Source: Echiichthys vipera (Eukaryota > Chordata > Actinopteri > Perciformes > Trachinidae). Taken from it: a DNA stretch of 64,000 nt. The notes beneath the pieces were generated by a model. It was not told the DNA's origin, searched no databases, and saw only the letters and a list, made by a program, of their open reading frames with translations. The stretch covers positions 619,019 through 683,018 of the forward strand of contig OY829669.1 of assembly GCA_963691815.1 (NCBI GenBank). The letters are read 5' to 3'. Of the stretch, positions 34,641 to 48,600 are shown piece by piece. The stretch's first letter is position 1; every line of letters starts with the position of its first letter. Position numbers and translations under genes: made by a program.

Positions 34641-35715
34641 CAAACACACACACTTTGATCACATATTGTGGTTGGTGACACACTGAGGACGACAGGACAC
34701 GTGTGCTGACAGGAAACAGGAAACAGGAAACACGTCCAAACTGTTCATTTGTGTGTTTCAGACGCTCGACCCTCCGAGCCAGAGGACGGCTACAGGTGAG
34801 GACACGTCCTCATGTCTTCTCACACATCCCCGTCTCACACCACGTCTGAGCTTTCATTCATGCGTTCACTCACTTCCTTATTCACGGAGTCTGTGTTTAT
34901 GGACCTCTCCAGCTGATGTTTAGACGTTATCCACTCATCGTTTGACTCTGTCCTCGTTCATGTTGTTGTCTGTTTGTCCGTACGTTCATGTTTACGTGTC
35001 ATCCGCTGTAGTTCCGACCTCGCTGAGTTGGAACATGAAATGCAGCAGCACGAAGCGGTAAAACCCCCACCTTTCATTTGTGCTCGTCATCATTATCGTC
35101 CACGCTAAAATCCTCTGTTTTAAATCCGACTGTGGTTCCTTCTTCAGATGACGGTGGAGGAGATGGTCGGCGCCGTGTCCGAGTCTTTGGAAGGGTAAGA
35201 AGCGTGTGTGTTTTTTTTCCGATTGGACGCACTAAAGTTCGGCGCCAAACGTGGCGTCCGTGTTGAGTGTGAGGGAGCCCGGAGGGACACTTGTGTGATG
35301 ATGAAGTGATGTGTTTGGTGAAGTCATGAAGCTGCTCAACTGACATAAACCCTCTTGTGTGTCTTCTGCTGCTGTTTAGAGTTCCAGAGGTTCAAACCAC
35401 GTAAGAAACGTTTGAGTAACACGATGAAGGATATGATGATGAGGAGGAGGAAGTCCTGATCTTCACTCAGTCATCACTTTAGCATTTCTTCACATTTGAT
35501 TTAAACATTTTGCTCATATTTTGTGTGAAGTCATAATGAAAATCCTCTTCTGTGTCTTCTGCTGCAGGTTTGACAATTACATGGAATCTTCTTCTTCTTC
35601 TTCTTCTTCCTATTCTTCCTCTTCTTCTTCTTCGTCTTCATCTTCTTCTTCTTCTTCTTCAGAGGCAAGTTCAAAGGGTTTCTGTACACTCACATACAAC
35701 ACACACACTTTCTGA
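34150..35715 (+). CDS. Secreted helical-repeat protein, copy D (single module, altered 3' end)
   Basis: Exons: 34150-34180, 34510-34545, 34762-34795, 35012-35057, 35148-35194, 35380-35400 and a terminal exon from 35568. Leader and acidic linker match the other copies, but there is only one module (DLAELEHEMQQHEA then MTVEEMVGAVSESLEG), closest to module 3 of A-C. In B and C the FDNYM exon ends with a GT donor. Here the bases of that donor are missing and the TTC microsatellite follows directly, so the frame runs FDNYMESSSS through a Ser tract and stops at 35713-35715, giving 120 residues. An AG/GCAAGT sequence at about 35664 could act as a GC donor. The homologous last exon near 36034 would stop after LKVS. 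D may be functional, altered or decaying. AATAAA is at 36392-36397. Confidence 0.55.
34556..34634. repeat. (CA)n microsatellite in copy D intron 2
   Basis: About 39 CA units. The same intron of A, B and C has only about ten. Confidence 0.97.
35587..35661. repeat. Imperfect (TTC)n tract translated as poly-Ser in copy D
   Basis: The tract occupies the place of the GCGCTGAAG/GTAAAAC exon-intron junction of copies B and C and is read TCT/TCC/TCA in the gene frame. Confidence 0.85.
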
Positions 35716-35870
35716 TCATCAACTCAATGTTTTTCTGTAAACATTCAGCTCATTTCAAAGAGCTGTGGTTTGTCTATGCCTCACACGGGGCACCAAAGAA
35801 TGGTAGGAAAGATCCTATCATCAGGATTAAGCATTTATATGAATGAATCCCCATTTTAATCATTAATTAA
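35712..35870 (+). repeat. Dispersed ~150-base repeat, copy D
   Basis: Same repeat as 13832-13990, after the poly-Ser tract. Confidence 0.7.
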
Positions 35871-36022
35871 AAGGACACAAAAAGACACAAAACGACGACA
35901 AAAAGACACAAAACAGCGACAAAAAGACACAAAAAGACACAAAAAGACACAAAAAGACACAAAAAGACACAAAACAGCGACAAAAAGACACAAAAAGACA
36001 AAAAAAGACACAAAACGACAAC
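35871..36022. repeat. (ACACAAAAAG)n simple repeat, copy D only
   Basis: Tandem AAAAAGACAC units with ACAGCG interruptions, absent from the same intron of B and C. Related tracts lie at 56368-56451 and 60401-60900. Confidence 0.9.
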
Positions 36023-36391
36023 GATTTTTTGTAGCTGAAAGTAAGCTAGAGGCGACTGAAAAATGTACAGAAGAAGAATAAAAATATAAATGAATTACAA
36101 AGATCAGTTTAACAAAGGCTGGAACAACAACAACAGGTTTAAAGGGAAAGTGTTGATGTTGACAGAAGACAGAAACTAACAAGTTTGTTCTTGTGTTTTC
36201 ACTCTGATCCTGTTCAGGAGTGGAAGGAATCATCTGCTCCGATTGAAGCATGATGTGTGAACTCTAGCTACATCATCCACATCTCTACATCATCCATGCA
36301 TAGAGTATATATATATATATTCATATACTCAACTATATAAATGCTGAACTTGTTCATGTAGAGAAACTCTTTCTTTTCCTCTGATAATTTT

Positions 36392-36397
36392 AATAAA
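36392..36397 (+). terminator. Poly(A) signal of copy D
   Basis: AATAAA at the position equivalent to copies B and C. It would serve only if transcription continues past the poly-Ser stop at 35715. Confidence 0.4.
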
Positions 36398-36399
36398 TG

Positions 36400-36685
36400 C
36401 ATTGAAAGAATCCGCACACTCCACTGTCTGAGTTATTTATCCAAACATGACATGATCCTGGAAATATGCTCAACAACTGGGATCAAATATTCAACATTTT
36501 GGGAAAAACAACGTGAAAGAATAGAATAGAATAGTAATAGTAATATAATATTTAACTTTTAGTTATTTAGTTATTATTATTTATTTGCATACAACGATAT
36601 CCGAGTGCTTTTTAGAAAAGAATATATACATAAAACAATAAGCAAAGTTTAATATAAGCAATAAAAACACAATATAATAATGTTG
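36400..36685. other. AT-rich junction between copy D and the 20-bp array
   Basis: The first ~120 bases continue the 3' flank shared with B and C. The rest (GAATAGAATAG, then AT-rich) is unlike them. No gene was seen. Confidence 0.5.
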
Positions 36686-39600
36686 GATGGGGAACAGTAT
36701 AAACAGATAGGGAACAGTATAGACAGATGGGGAACAGTATAAACAGATGGGGAACAGTATAGACAGATGGGGAACAGTATAGACAGATGGGGAACAGTAT
36801 AAACAGATGGGGAACAGTATAGACAGATGGGGAACAGTATAAACAGATGGGGAACAGTATAGACAGATGGGGAACAGTATAGACAGATGGGGAACAGTAT
36901 AAACAGATGGGGAACAGTATAGACAGATGGGGAACAGTATAGACAGATGGGGAACAGTATAAACAGATGGGGAACAGTATAGACAGATGGGGAACTGTAT
37001 AAACAGATGGGGAACAGTATAGACAGATGGGGAACAGTATAAACAGATGGGGAACAGTATAAACAGATGGGGAACAGTATAGACTAATGGGGAACAGTAT
37101 AGACAGATGGGGAACAGTATAAACAGATGGGGAACAGTATAAACAGATGGGGAACAGTATAGACAGATGGGGAACAGTATAGACAGATGGGGAACAGTAT
37201 AAACAGATGGGGAACAGTATAGACAGATGGGGAACTGTATAAACAGATGGGGAACAGTATAGACAGATGGGGAACAGTATAAACAGATGGGGAACAGTAT
37301 AAACAGATGGGGAACAGTATAGACTAATGGGGAACAGTATAGACAGATGGGGAACAGTATAAACAGTTGGGGAACAGTATAGACTGATGGGGAACAGTAT
37401 AGTCAGATGGGAACAGTATAAACAGATGGGAACAGTATAAACAGATGGGGAACAGTATAGACAGATGGGGAACAGTATAAACAGATGGGGAACAGTATAA
37501 ACAGATGGGGAACAGTATAGACAGATGGGGAACAGTATAGACAGATGGGGAACAGTATAAACAGATGGGGAACAGTATAGACAGATAGGGAACAGTATAG
37601 ACAGATGGGGAACAGTATAAACAGATGGGGAACAGTATAAACAGATGGGGAACAGTATAGACAGATGGGGAACAGTATAGACAGATGGGGAACAGTATAA
37701 ACAGATGGGGAACAGTATAGACAGATGGGGAACAGTATAGACAGATGGGGAACAGTATAAACAGATGGGGAACAGTATAGACAGATGGGGAACTGTATAA
37801 ACAGATGGGGAACAGTATAGACAGATGGGGAACAGTATAAACAGATGGGGAACAGTATAAACAGATGGGGAACAGTATAGACTAATGGGGAACAGTATAG
37901 ACAGATGGGGAACAGTATAAACAGATGGGGAACAGTATAAACAGATGGGGAACAGTATAGACAGATGGGGAACAGTATAGACAGATGGGGAACAGTATAA
38001 ACAGATGGGGAACAGTATAGACAGATGGGGAACTGTATAAACAGATGGGGAACAGTATAGACAGATGGGGAACAGTATAAACAGATGGGGAACAGTATAA
38101 ACAGATGGGGAACAGTATAGACTAATGGGGAACAGTATAGACAGATGGGGAACAGTATAAACAGTTGGGGAACAGTATAGACTGATGGGGAACAGTATAG
38201 TCAGATGGGAACAGTATAAACAGATGGGAACAGTATAAACAGATGGGGAACAGTATAGACAGATGGGGAACAGTATAAACAGATGGGGAACAGTATAAAC
38301 AGATGGGGAACAGTATAAACAGATGGGGAACAGTATAGACTAATGGGGAACAGTATAGACAGATGGGGAACAGTATAAACAGATGGGGAACAGTATAAAC
38401 AGATGGGAACAGTATAAACAGATGGGGAACAGTATAAACAGATGGGAACAGTATAAACAGATGGGGAACAGTATAGACCGATGGGGAACAGTATTGACAG
38501 ATGGGGAACAGTATAGACAGATGGGGAACAGTATAAACAGATGGGGAACAGTATAGACGGATGGGGAACAGTATAAAGAGATGGGGAACAGTATAAAGAG
38601 ATGGGGAACAGTATAAACAGATGTGGAACAGTATAAACAGTATAAACAGATGGGGAACAGTATAAACAGATGGGGAACAGTATAGACTGATGGGGAACAG
38701 TATAAACAGATGGGAACAGTATGAACAGATGGGGAACAGTATAAACAGATGGGGAACAGTATAAACAGATGGGGAAAAGTATAAACAGATGGGGAACAGT
38801 ATAAACAGATGGGGAACAGTATAAACAGATGGGGAACAGTATAAACAGATGGGGAACAGTATAGACAGATGGGGAACAGTATAAACAGATGGGGAACAGT
38901 ATAAACAGATGGGGAACAGTATAAACAGATGGGGAAAAGTATAAACAGATGGGGAACAGTATAAACAGATGGGGAACAGTATAAACAGATGGGGAACAGT
39001 ATAAACAGATGGGGAAAAGTATAAACAGATGGGGAACAGTATAAACAGATGGGGAACAGTATAAACAGATGGGGAAAAGTATAAACAGATGGGGAACAGT
39101 ATAAACAGATGGGGAAAAGTATAAACAGATGGGGAACAGTATAAACAGATGGGGAACAGTATAGACAGATGGGGAAAGGTATAAACAGATGGGGAACAGT
39201 ATAGACAGATGGGGAACAGTATAGACAGATGGGAACAGTATAAACAGATGGGGAACAGTATAGACATATGGGAACAGTATAAACAGATGGGAACAGTATA
39301 AACAGATGGGAACAGTATAAACAGATGGGAATAGTATAGACCGATGGGGAACAGTATAAACAGATGGGGAACAGTATAAACAGATGGGAACAGTATAAAC
39401 AGATGGGGAACAGTATAAACAGATGGGAACAGTATAAACAGATGGGGAACAGTATAAACAGATGGGAACAGTATAAACAGATGGGGAACAGTATAAACAG
39501 ATGGGGAACAGTATAGACGGATGGGGAACAGTATAAACAGATGGGGAACAGTATAAACAGATGGGGAACAGTATAAACAGATGGGGAACAGTATAAACAG

Positions 39601-42600
39601 ATGGGAACAGTATAAACAGATGGGGCACAGTATAAACAGATGGGAACAGTATAAACAGATGGGGAACAGTATAGACAGATGGGGAACAGTATAGACGGAT
39701 GGGGAACAGTATAAACAGATGGGGAACAGTATAAACAGATGGGGAACAGTATAGACAGATGGGGAACAGTATAAACAGATGGGGAACAGTATAGACAGAT
39801 GGGGAACAGTATAAACAGATGGGGAACAGTATAGACGGATGTGGAACAGTATAGACAGAATGGGAACAGTATAAAGAGATGGGGAACAGTATAAACAGAA
39901 CGGGAACAGTATAGACAGATGGGGAACATTATAAACAGATGGGAAACAGTATAGACAGATGGGGAACAGTATAGACAGATGGGGAAAAGTATAAACAGAT
40001 GGGGAACAGTATAAACAGATGGGGAACAGTATAAACAGATGGGAAACAGTATAAACAGATGGGGAACAGTATAGACAGATGGGGAACAGTATAAACAGAT
40101 GGGAAACAGTATAAACAGATGGGGAACAGTATAGACAGATGGGGAACAGTATAGACAGATGGGGAACAGTATAGACAGATGGGGAACAGTATAAACAGAT
40201 GGGGAACAGTATAGACAGATGGGGAACAGTATAGACAGATGGGGAACAGTATAAACAGATGGGAACAGTATAGACGGATGGGGAACAGTATAAAGAGATG
40301 GGGAACAGTATAAACAGATGGGGAACAGTATAGACGGATGGGGAACAGTATAAACAGATGGGGAACAGTATAGACGGATGTGGAACAGTATAGACAGAAT
40401 GGGAACAGTATAAAGAGATGGGGAACAGTATAAACAGATGGGAACATTATAAACAGATGGGGAACAGTATAAACAGATGGGGAACAGTATAAACAGATGG
40501 GGAACAGTAAAAAGAGATGGGGAACAGTATAAACAGATGGGGAACATTATAAACAGATGGGGAACAGTATAAACAGATGGGGAACAGTATAAACAGATGG
40601 GGAACAGTATAGACAGATGGGGAACATTATAAACAGATGGGGAACAGTATAAACAGATGGGGAACAGTATAAACAGATGGGAAACAGTATAAACAGATGG
40701 GGAACAGTATAGACGGATGGGGAACAGTATAGACGGATGTGGAACAGTATAAACAGATGGGGAACAGTATAGACAGATGGGGAACAGTATAGACGGTTAG
40801 GGAACAGTATAAACAGATGGGGAACAGTATAAACAGATGGGGAACAGTATAAACAGATGGGGAACAGTATAAACAGATGGGGAACAGTATAAACAGATGG
40901 GAACAGTATAAACAGATGGGGCACAGTATAAACAGATGGGAACAGTATAAACAGATGGGAACAGTATAAACAGATGGGGAACAGTATAGACAGATGGGGA
41001 ACAGTATAAACACATGGGGAACAGTATAAACAGATGGGGAACAGTATAGACAGATGGAGAACAGTATAGACAGATGGGGAACAGTATAAACACATGGGGA
41101 ACAGTATAAATAGATGGGGAACAGTATAAACAGATGGAGAACAGTATAAACACATGGGGAACAGTATAAACACATGGGGAACAGTATAAATAGATGGGGA
41201 ACAGTATAAACAGATGGGGAACAGTATAAACAGATGGGGAACAGTATAGACAGATGGGGAACAGTATAGACAGATGGGGAACAGTATAAACAGATGGGGA
41301 ACAGTATAGACAGATGGGGAACAGTATAGACAGATGGGGAACAGTATAGACAGATGGGGAACAGTATAAACAGATGGGGAACAGTATAGACGGATGGGGA
41401 ACAGTATAAAGAGATGGGGAACAGTATAAAGAGATGGGGAACAGTATAAACAGATGTGGAACAGTATAAACAGTATAAACAGATGGGGAACAGTATAAAC
41501 AGATGGGGAACAGTATAGACTGATGGGGAACAGTATAAACAGATGGGGAACAGTATAAACAGATGGCGAACAGTATAAACAGATGGGAACAGTATGAACA
41601 GATGGGGAACAGTATAAACAGATGGGGAACAGTATAGACTGATGGGGAACAGTATAAACAGATGGGGAAAAGTATAAACAGATGGGGAACAGTATAAACA
41701 GATGGGGAAAAGTATAAACAGATGGGGAACAGTATAAACAGATGGGGAACAGTATAGACTGATGGGGAACAGTATAAACACATGGGGAACAGTATAAACA
41801 GATGGGGAACAGTATAAACAGATGGGGAACAATATAAACAGATGGAGAACAGTATAAACACATGGGGAACAGTATAAACAGATGGGGAACAGTATAAATA
41901 GATGGGGAACAGTATAAACAGATGGGGAACAGTATAAACAGATGGGGAACAGTATTGACAGATGGGGAACAGTATAGACAGATGGGGAACAGTATAAACA
42001 GATGGGGAACAGTATAAACAGATGGGGAACAGTATCAACAGATGCGGGACAGTATAAACAGATGCGGAACAGTATAGACAGGTGGGGAACAGTATAGACG
42101 GATGGGGAACAGTATAGACAGTTGGGGAACAGTATAAACAGATGGGGAACAATATAGACGGATGGGGAACAGTATAAACAGATGGGGAACAGTATAAACA
42201 GATGGGGAACAGTATAAACAGATGGGGAACAGTATAGACAAATGGGGAACAGTATAAACAGATGGGGAACAGTATAAACAGATGGGGAACAGTATAAACA
42301 GATGGGGAACAGTATAGACGGATGGGGAACAGTGTAGACGGATGTGGAACAGTATAAACAGATGGGGAACAGTATAGACGGAAGGGGAACAGTATAGACG
42401 GATGGGGAACAGTATAAACGGATGGGGAACAGTAAAGACAGATGGGGAACAGTATAAACAGATGGGGAACAGTATAAACAGATGGGCAACAGTAAAGACA
42501 GATGGGGAACAGTATAGACAGATGGGGAACAGTATAAACAGATGGGGAACAGTAAAGACAGATGGGGAACAGTATAGACAGATGGGGAACAGTATAAACA

Positions 42601-45600
42601 GATGGGGAACAATATAGGCGGATGGGGAACAGTATAAACAGATGGGGAACAGTATAGACGGATGGGGAACAGTATAAACAGATGGGGAACAGTATAAACA
42701 GATGGGGAACAGTATAGACAGATGGGGAACAGTATAGACGGATGGGGAACAGTATAGACGGATGTGGAACAGTATAAACAGATGGGGAACAGTATAGACA
42801 GATTGGGAACAGTATAGACGGATGTGGAACAGTATAAACAGATGGGGAACAGTATAAACAGATGGGAACAGTATAGACGGATGGGGAACAGTATAGACAG
42901 ATTGGGAACAGTATAAACAGATGGGAACAGTATAAACAGATGGGGAACAGTATAGACAGATGGGGAACAGTATAAGCAGATGGGGAACAGTACAAACAGA
43001 TGTGGAACAGTATAAACAGATGGGGAACAGTATAAACAGATGGGAACAGTATAGACAGATGGGGAACAGTATAAACAGATGGGGAACAGTATAGACGGAT
43101 GTGGAACAGTATAAACAGATGGGGAACAGTATAAACAGATGGGAACAGTATAGACAGATGGGGAACAGTATAAACAGATGGGAACAGTATAGACAGATGG
43201 GGAACAGTATAAACAGATAGGGAACAGTATAAACAGATGGGAACAGTATAGACAGATGGGGAACAGTATAAACAGATGGGGGACAGTATAAACAGATGGG
43301 GAACAGTATAAACAGATGGGGAACAGTATAAACAGATGGGAACAGTATAGACAGATGGGGAACAGTATAAACAGATGGGGGACAGTATAAACAGATGGGG
43401 AACAATATAGACGGATGGGGAACAGTATAAACAGATGGGAACAGTATAAACAGTATAGACAGATGGGGAACAGTATAAACAGATGGGAACAGTATAGACA
43501 GTTGGGGAACAGTATAAACAGATGGGGAACAGTATAAACAGATGGGGAACAATATAGACGGATGGGGAACAGTATAAACAGATGGGAACAGTATAAACAG
43601 TATAGACAGATGGGGAACAGTATAAACAGATGGGAACAGTATAGACAGTTGGGGAACAGTATAAACAGATGGGGAACAGTATAAACAGATGGGGAACAGT
43701 ATAAACAGATGGGGAACAGTATAAACAGATGGGGAACAGTATAAACAGATGGGAAACAGTATAGACAGATGGGGAACAATATGGACGGATGGGGAACAGT
43801 ATAAACAGATGGGGAACAGTATAAACAGATGGGGAACAGTATAAACAGATGGGGAACAATATGGACGGATGGGGAACAGTATAAACAGATGGGGAACAGT
43901 ATAAACAGATGGGGAACAGTATAGACAGATGGGGAACAGTATAAACAGATGGGGAACAGTATAAACAGATAGGGAACAGTATAAACAGATGGGAACAGTA
44001 TAAACAGTATAGAAAGAAGGGGAACAGTATAAACAGATAGGGAACAGTATAAACAGATGGGAACAGTATAAACAGTATAGAAAGAAGGGGAACAGTATAG
44101 ACAGATAGGGAACAGTATAAACAGATGGGAACAGTATAAACAGATGGGGAACAGTATAAACAGATGGGGAACAGTATAAACAGATGGGGAACAGTATAGA
44201 CAGATGGGGAACAGTATAAACAGATGGGGAACAGCATAGACAGATGGGGAACAGTATAGACAGATGGGGAACAGTATAGACAGATGGGGAACAGTATAAA
44301 CAGATGGGGAACAGTATAGACAGATGGGGAACAGTATAGACAGATGGGGAACAGTATAAACAGATGGGAACAGTATAAACAGTATAGAAAGAAGGGGAAC
44401 AGTATAAACAGATGGGGAACAGTATAAACAGATAGACGGATGGGGAACAGTATAAACAGATGGGAAACAGTATAGACAGATGGGGAACAGTATAAACAGA
44501 TGGGGAACAGCATAGACAGATGGGGAACAGTATAGACAGATGGGGAACAGTATAGACAGATGGGGAACAGTATAGACGGATGGGGAACAGTATAAACAGA
44601 TGGGGAACAGTATAAACAGATGGGGAACAGTATAAACAGATGGGGAACAGTATAGACAGATGGGGAACAGTATAAACAGATGGGGAACAGTATAGACAGA
44701 TGGGGAACAGTATAAACAGATGGGGAACAGTATAGACGGATGTGGAACAGTATAAACAGATGGGGAACAGTATAGACAGATGGGGAACAGTATAAACAGA
44801 TGGGGAACAGTATAAACAGATGGGGAACAGTATAAACAGATGGGGAACAGTATAAACAGATGGGGAACAGTATAGACAGAATGGGAACAGTATAAAGAGA
44901 TGGGGAACAGTATAAACAGAACGGGAACAGTATAAAGAGATGGGGAACAGTATAAACAGAACGGGAACAGTATAGACAGATGGGGAACAGTATAAACAGA
45001 TGGGGAACAGTATAGACAGATGGGGAATAGTATAAACAGATGGGGAACAGTATAAACAGATGGGGAACAGTAAAGACAGATGGGGAACAGTATAAACAGA
45101 TGGGAACAGTAAAGACAGATGGGGAACAGTATAAACAGATGGGAACAGTAAAGACAGATGGGGAACAGTATAAACAGATGGGGAACAGTATAAACAGATG
45201 GGGAACAGTATAGACAGATGGGGAACAGTATAGACAGATGGGGAACAGTATAAACAGATGGGGAATAGTATAGACAGATGGAGAACAGTATAAACAGATG
45301 GGAACAGTATAGACGGATGGGGAACAGTATAAAGAGATGGGGAACAGTATAAACAGATGGGGAACAGTATAGACGGATGGGGAACAGTATAAACAGATGG
45401 GGAACAGTATAGACGGATGGGGAACAGTATAAACAGATGGGGAACAGTATAAACAGATGGGGAACATTATAAACAGATGGGGAACAGTATAAACAGATGC
45501 GGAACAGTATAAACAGATGGGGAACAGTATAAACAGATGGGGAACAGTATAAACAGATGGGGAACATTATAAACAGATGGGGAACAGTATAAACAGATGC

Positions 45601-48600
45601 GGAACAGTATAAACAGATGGGGAACAGTATAGACGGATGGGGAACAGTATAAACAGATGGGGAACAGTATAAACAGATGGGGAACATTATAAACAGATGG
45701 GGAACAGTATAAACAGATGCGGAACAGTATAAACAGATGGGGAACAGTATAGACGGATGGGGAACAGTATAAACAGATGGGGAACAGTATAGACGGATGG
45801 GGAACAGTATAAACAGATGGGGAACAGTATAAACAGATGGGGAACATTATAAACAGATGGGGAACAGTATAAACAGATGCGGAACAGTATAAACAGATGG
45901 GGAACAGTATAAACAGATGGGGAACAGTATAGACAGATGGGGAACATTATAAACAGATGGGGAACATTATAAACAGATGGGAAACAGTATAAACAGATGG
46001 GGAACAGTATAGACGGATGGGGAACAGTATAGACGGATGTGGAACAGTATAAACAGATGGGGAACAGTATAGACAGATGGGGAACAGTATAGACGGATGG
46101 GGAACAATATAGACGGATGTGGAACAGTATAAACAGATGGGGAACAGTATAGACAGATGGGGAACAGTATAAGCAGATGGGGAACAGTACAAACAGATGG
46201 GGAACAGTACAAACAGATGGGGAACAGTATAAACAGACGGGGAACAGTATAAACAGATGGGGAACAGTATAAACAGATGGGGAACAGTATAAACAGATGG
46301 GGAACAGTATAAACAGATGCGGGACAGTATAAACAGATGCGGAACAGTATAGACGGATGGGGAACAGTATAGACAGTTGGGGAACAGTATAAACAGATGG
46401 GGAACAGTATAAACAGATGGGGAACAGTATAGACGGATGTGGAACAGTATAAACAGATGGGGAACAGTATAGACGGATGTGGAACAGTATAGACAGAATG
46501 GGAACAGTATAAAGAGATGGGGAACAGTATAAACAGATGGGAACAGTATAAACAGATGGGGAACATTATAAACAGATGGGGAACAGTATAAACAGATGGG
46601 GAACAGTATAGACAGATGGGGAACATTATAAACAGATGGGGAACAGTATAGACAGATGGGGAACATTATAAACAGATGGGGAACATTATAAACAGATGGG
46701 AAACAGTATAGACAGATGGGGAACATTATAAACAGATGGGGAACATTATAAACAGATGGGAAACAGTATAAACAGATGGGGAACAGTATAGACGGATGGG
46801 GAACAGTATAGACGGATGTGGAACAGTATAAACAGATGGGGAACAGTATAAACAGATGGGGAACAGTATAGACGGATGGGAAACAGTATAGACAGTTGGG
46901 GAACAGTATAAACAGATGGGGAACAATATAGACGGATGGGGAACAGTATAAACAGATGGGGAACAGTATAAACAGATGGGGAACAGTATAAACAGATGGG
47001 GAACAGTATAAACAGATGGGGAACAGTATAAACGGATGGGGAACAGTATAGACGGATGTGGAACAGTATAAACAGATGGGGAACAGTATAGACGGATGGG
47101 GAACAGTATAGACAGATGGGGAACAATATAGACGGATGGGGAACAGTATAAACAAATGGGGAACAGTATAAACAGATGGGGAACAGTATAAACAGATGGG
47201 GAACAGTATAAACAGATGGGGAACAGTATAAACAGATGGGGAACAATATAGACGGATGGGGAACAGTATAAACAAATGGGGAACAGTATAAACAGATGGG
47301 GAACAATATAGACGGATGGGGAACAGTATAAACAAATGGGGAACAGTATAAACAGATGGGGAACAGTATAAACAGATGGGGAACAGTATAAACAGATGGG
47401 GAACAGTATAAACGGATGGGGAACAGTATAGACGGATGTGGAACAGTATAAACAGATGGGGAACAGTATAGACGGATGGGGAACAGTATAGACGGATGGG
47501 GAACAGTATAAACGGATGGGGAACAGTAAAGACAGATGGGGAACAGTATAAACAGATGGGGAACAGTATAAACAGATGGGCAACAGCATAGACAGATGGG
47601 GAACAGTATAGACAGATGGGGAACAGTATAAACAGATGGGGAACAATATAGACGGATGGGGAACAGTATAAACAGATGGGGAACAGTATAAACAGATGGG
47701 GAATAGTATAAACAGATGGGGAACAGTATAAACAGATGGGAACAGTAAAGACAGATGGGGAACAGTATAAACAGATGGGGAACAGTATAAACAGATGGGG
47801 AACAGTATAGACAGATAGGGAACAGTATAGACAGATGGGGAACAGTATAAACAGATGGGGAATAGTATAGACAGATGGAGAACAGTATAAACAGATGGGA
47901 ACAGTATAGACGGATGGGGAACAGTATAAAGAGATGGGGAACAGTATAAACAGATGGGGAACAGTATAGACGGATGGGGAACAGTATAAACAGATGGGGA
48001 ACAGTATAGACGGATGTGGAACAGTATAGACAGAATGGGAACAGTATAAAGAGATGGGGAACAGTATAAACAGATGGGAACAGTATAAACAGATGGGGAA
48101 CATTATAAACAGATGGGGAACAGTATAAACAGATGGGGAACAGTATAGACAGATGGGGAACAGTATAGACAGATGGGGAACAGTATAAACAGATGGGGAA
48201 CATTATAAACAGATGGGAAACAGTATAAACAGATGGGGAACAGTATAGACGGATGGGGAAGAGTATAGACGGATGTGGAACAGTATAAACAGATGGGGAA
48301 CAGTATAGACAGATGGGGAACAGTATAGACGGATGGGGAACAATATAGACGGATGTGGAACAGTATAAACAGATGGGGAACAGTATAGACAGATGGGGAA
48401 CAGTATAAACAGATGGGGAAAGGTATAGACTGATGGGGAACAGTATAGACAGATGGGGAACAGTATAGACTAATGGGGAACAGTATAAACAGATGGGGAA
48501 CAGTATAAACAGATGGGGGACAGTATAAACAGATGGGGAACAGTATAAACAGATGGGGAACAGTATAGACAGATGGGGGACAGTATAAACAGATGGGGAA

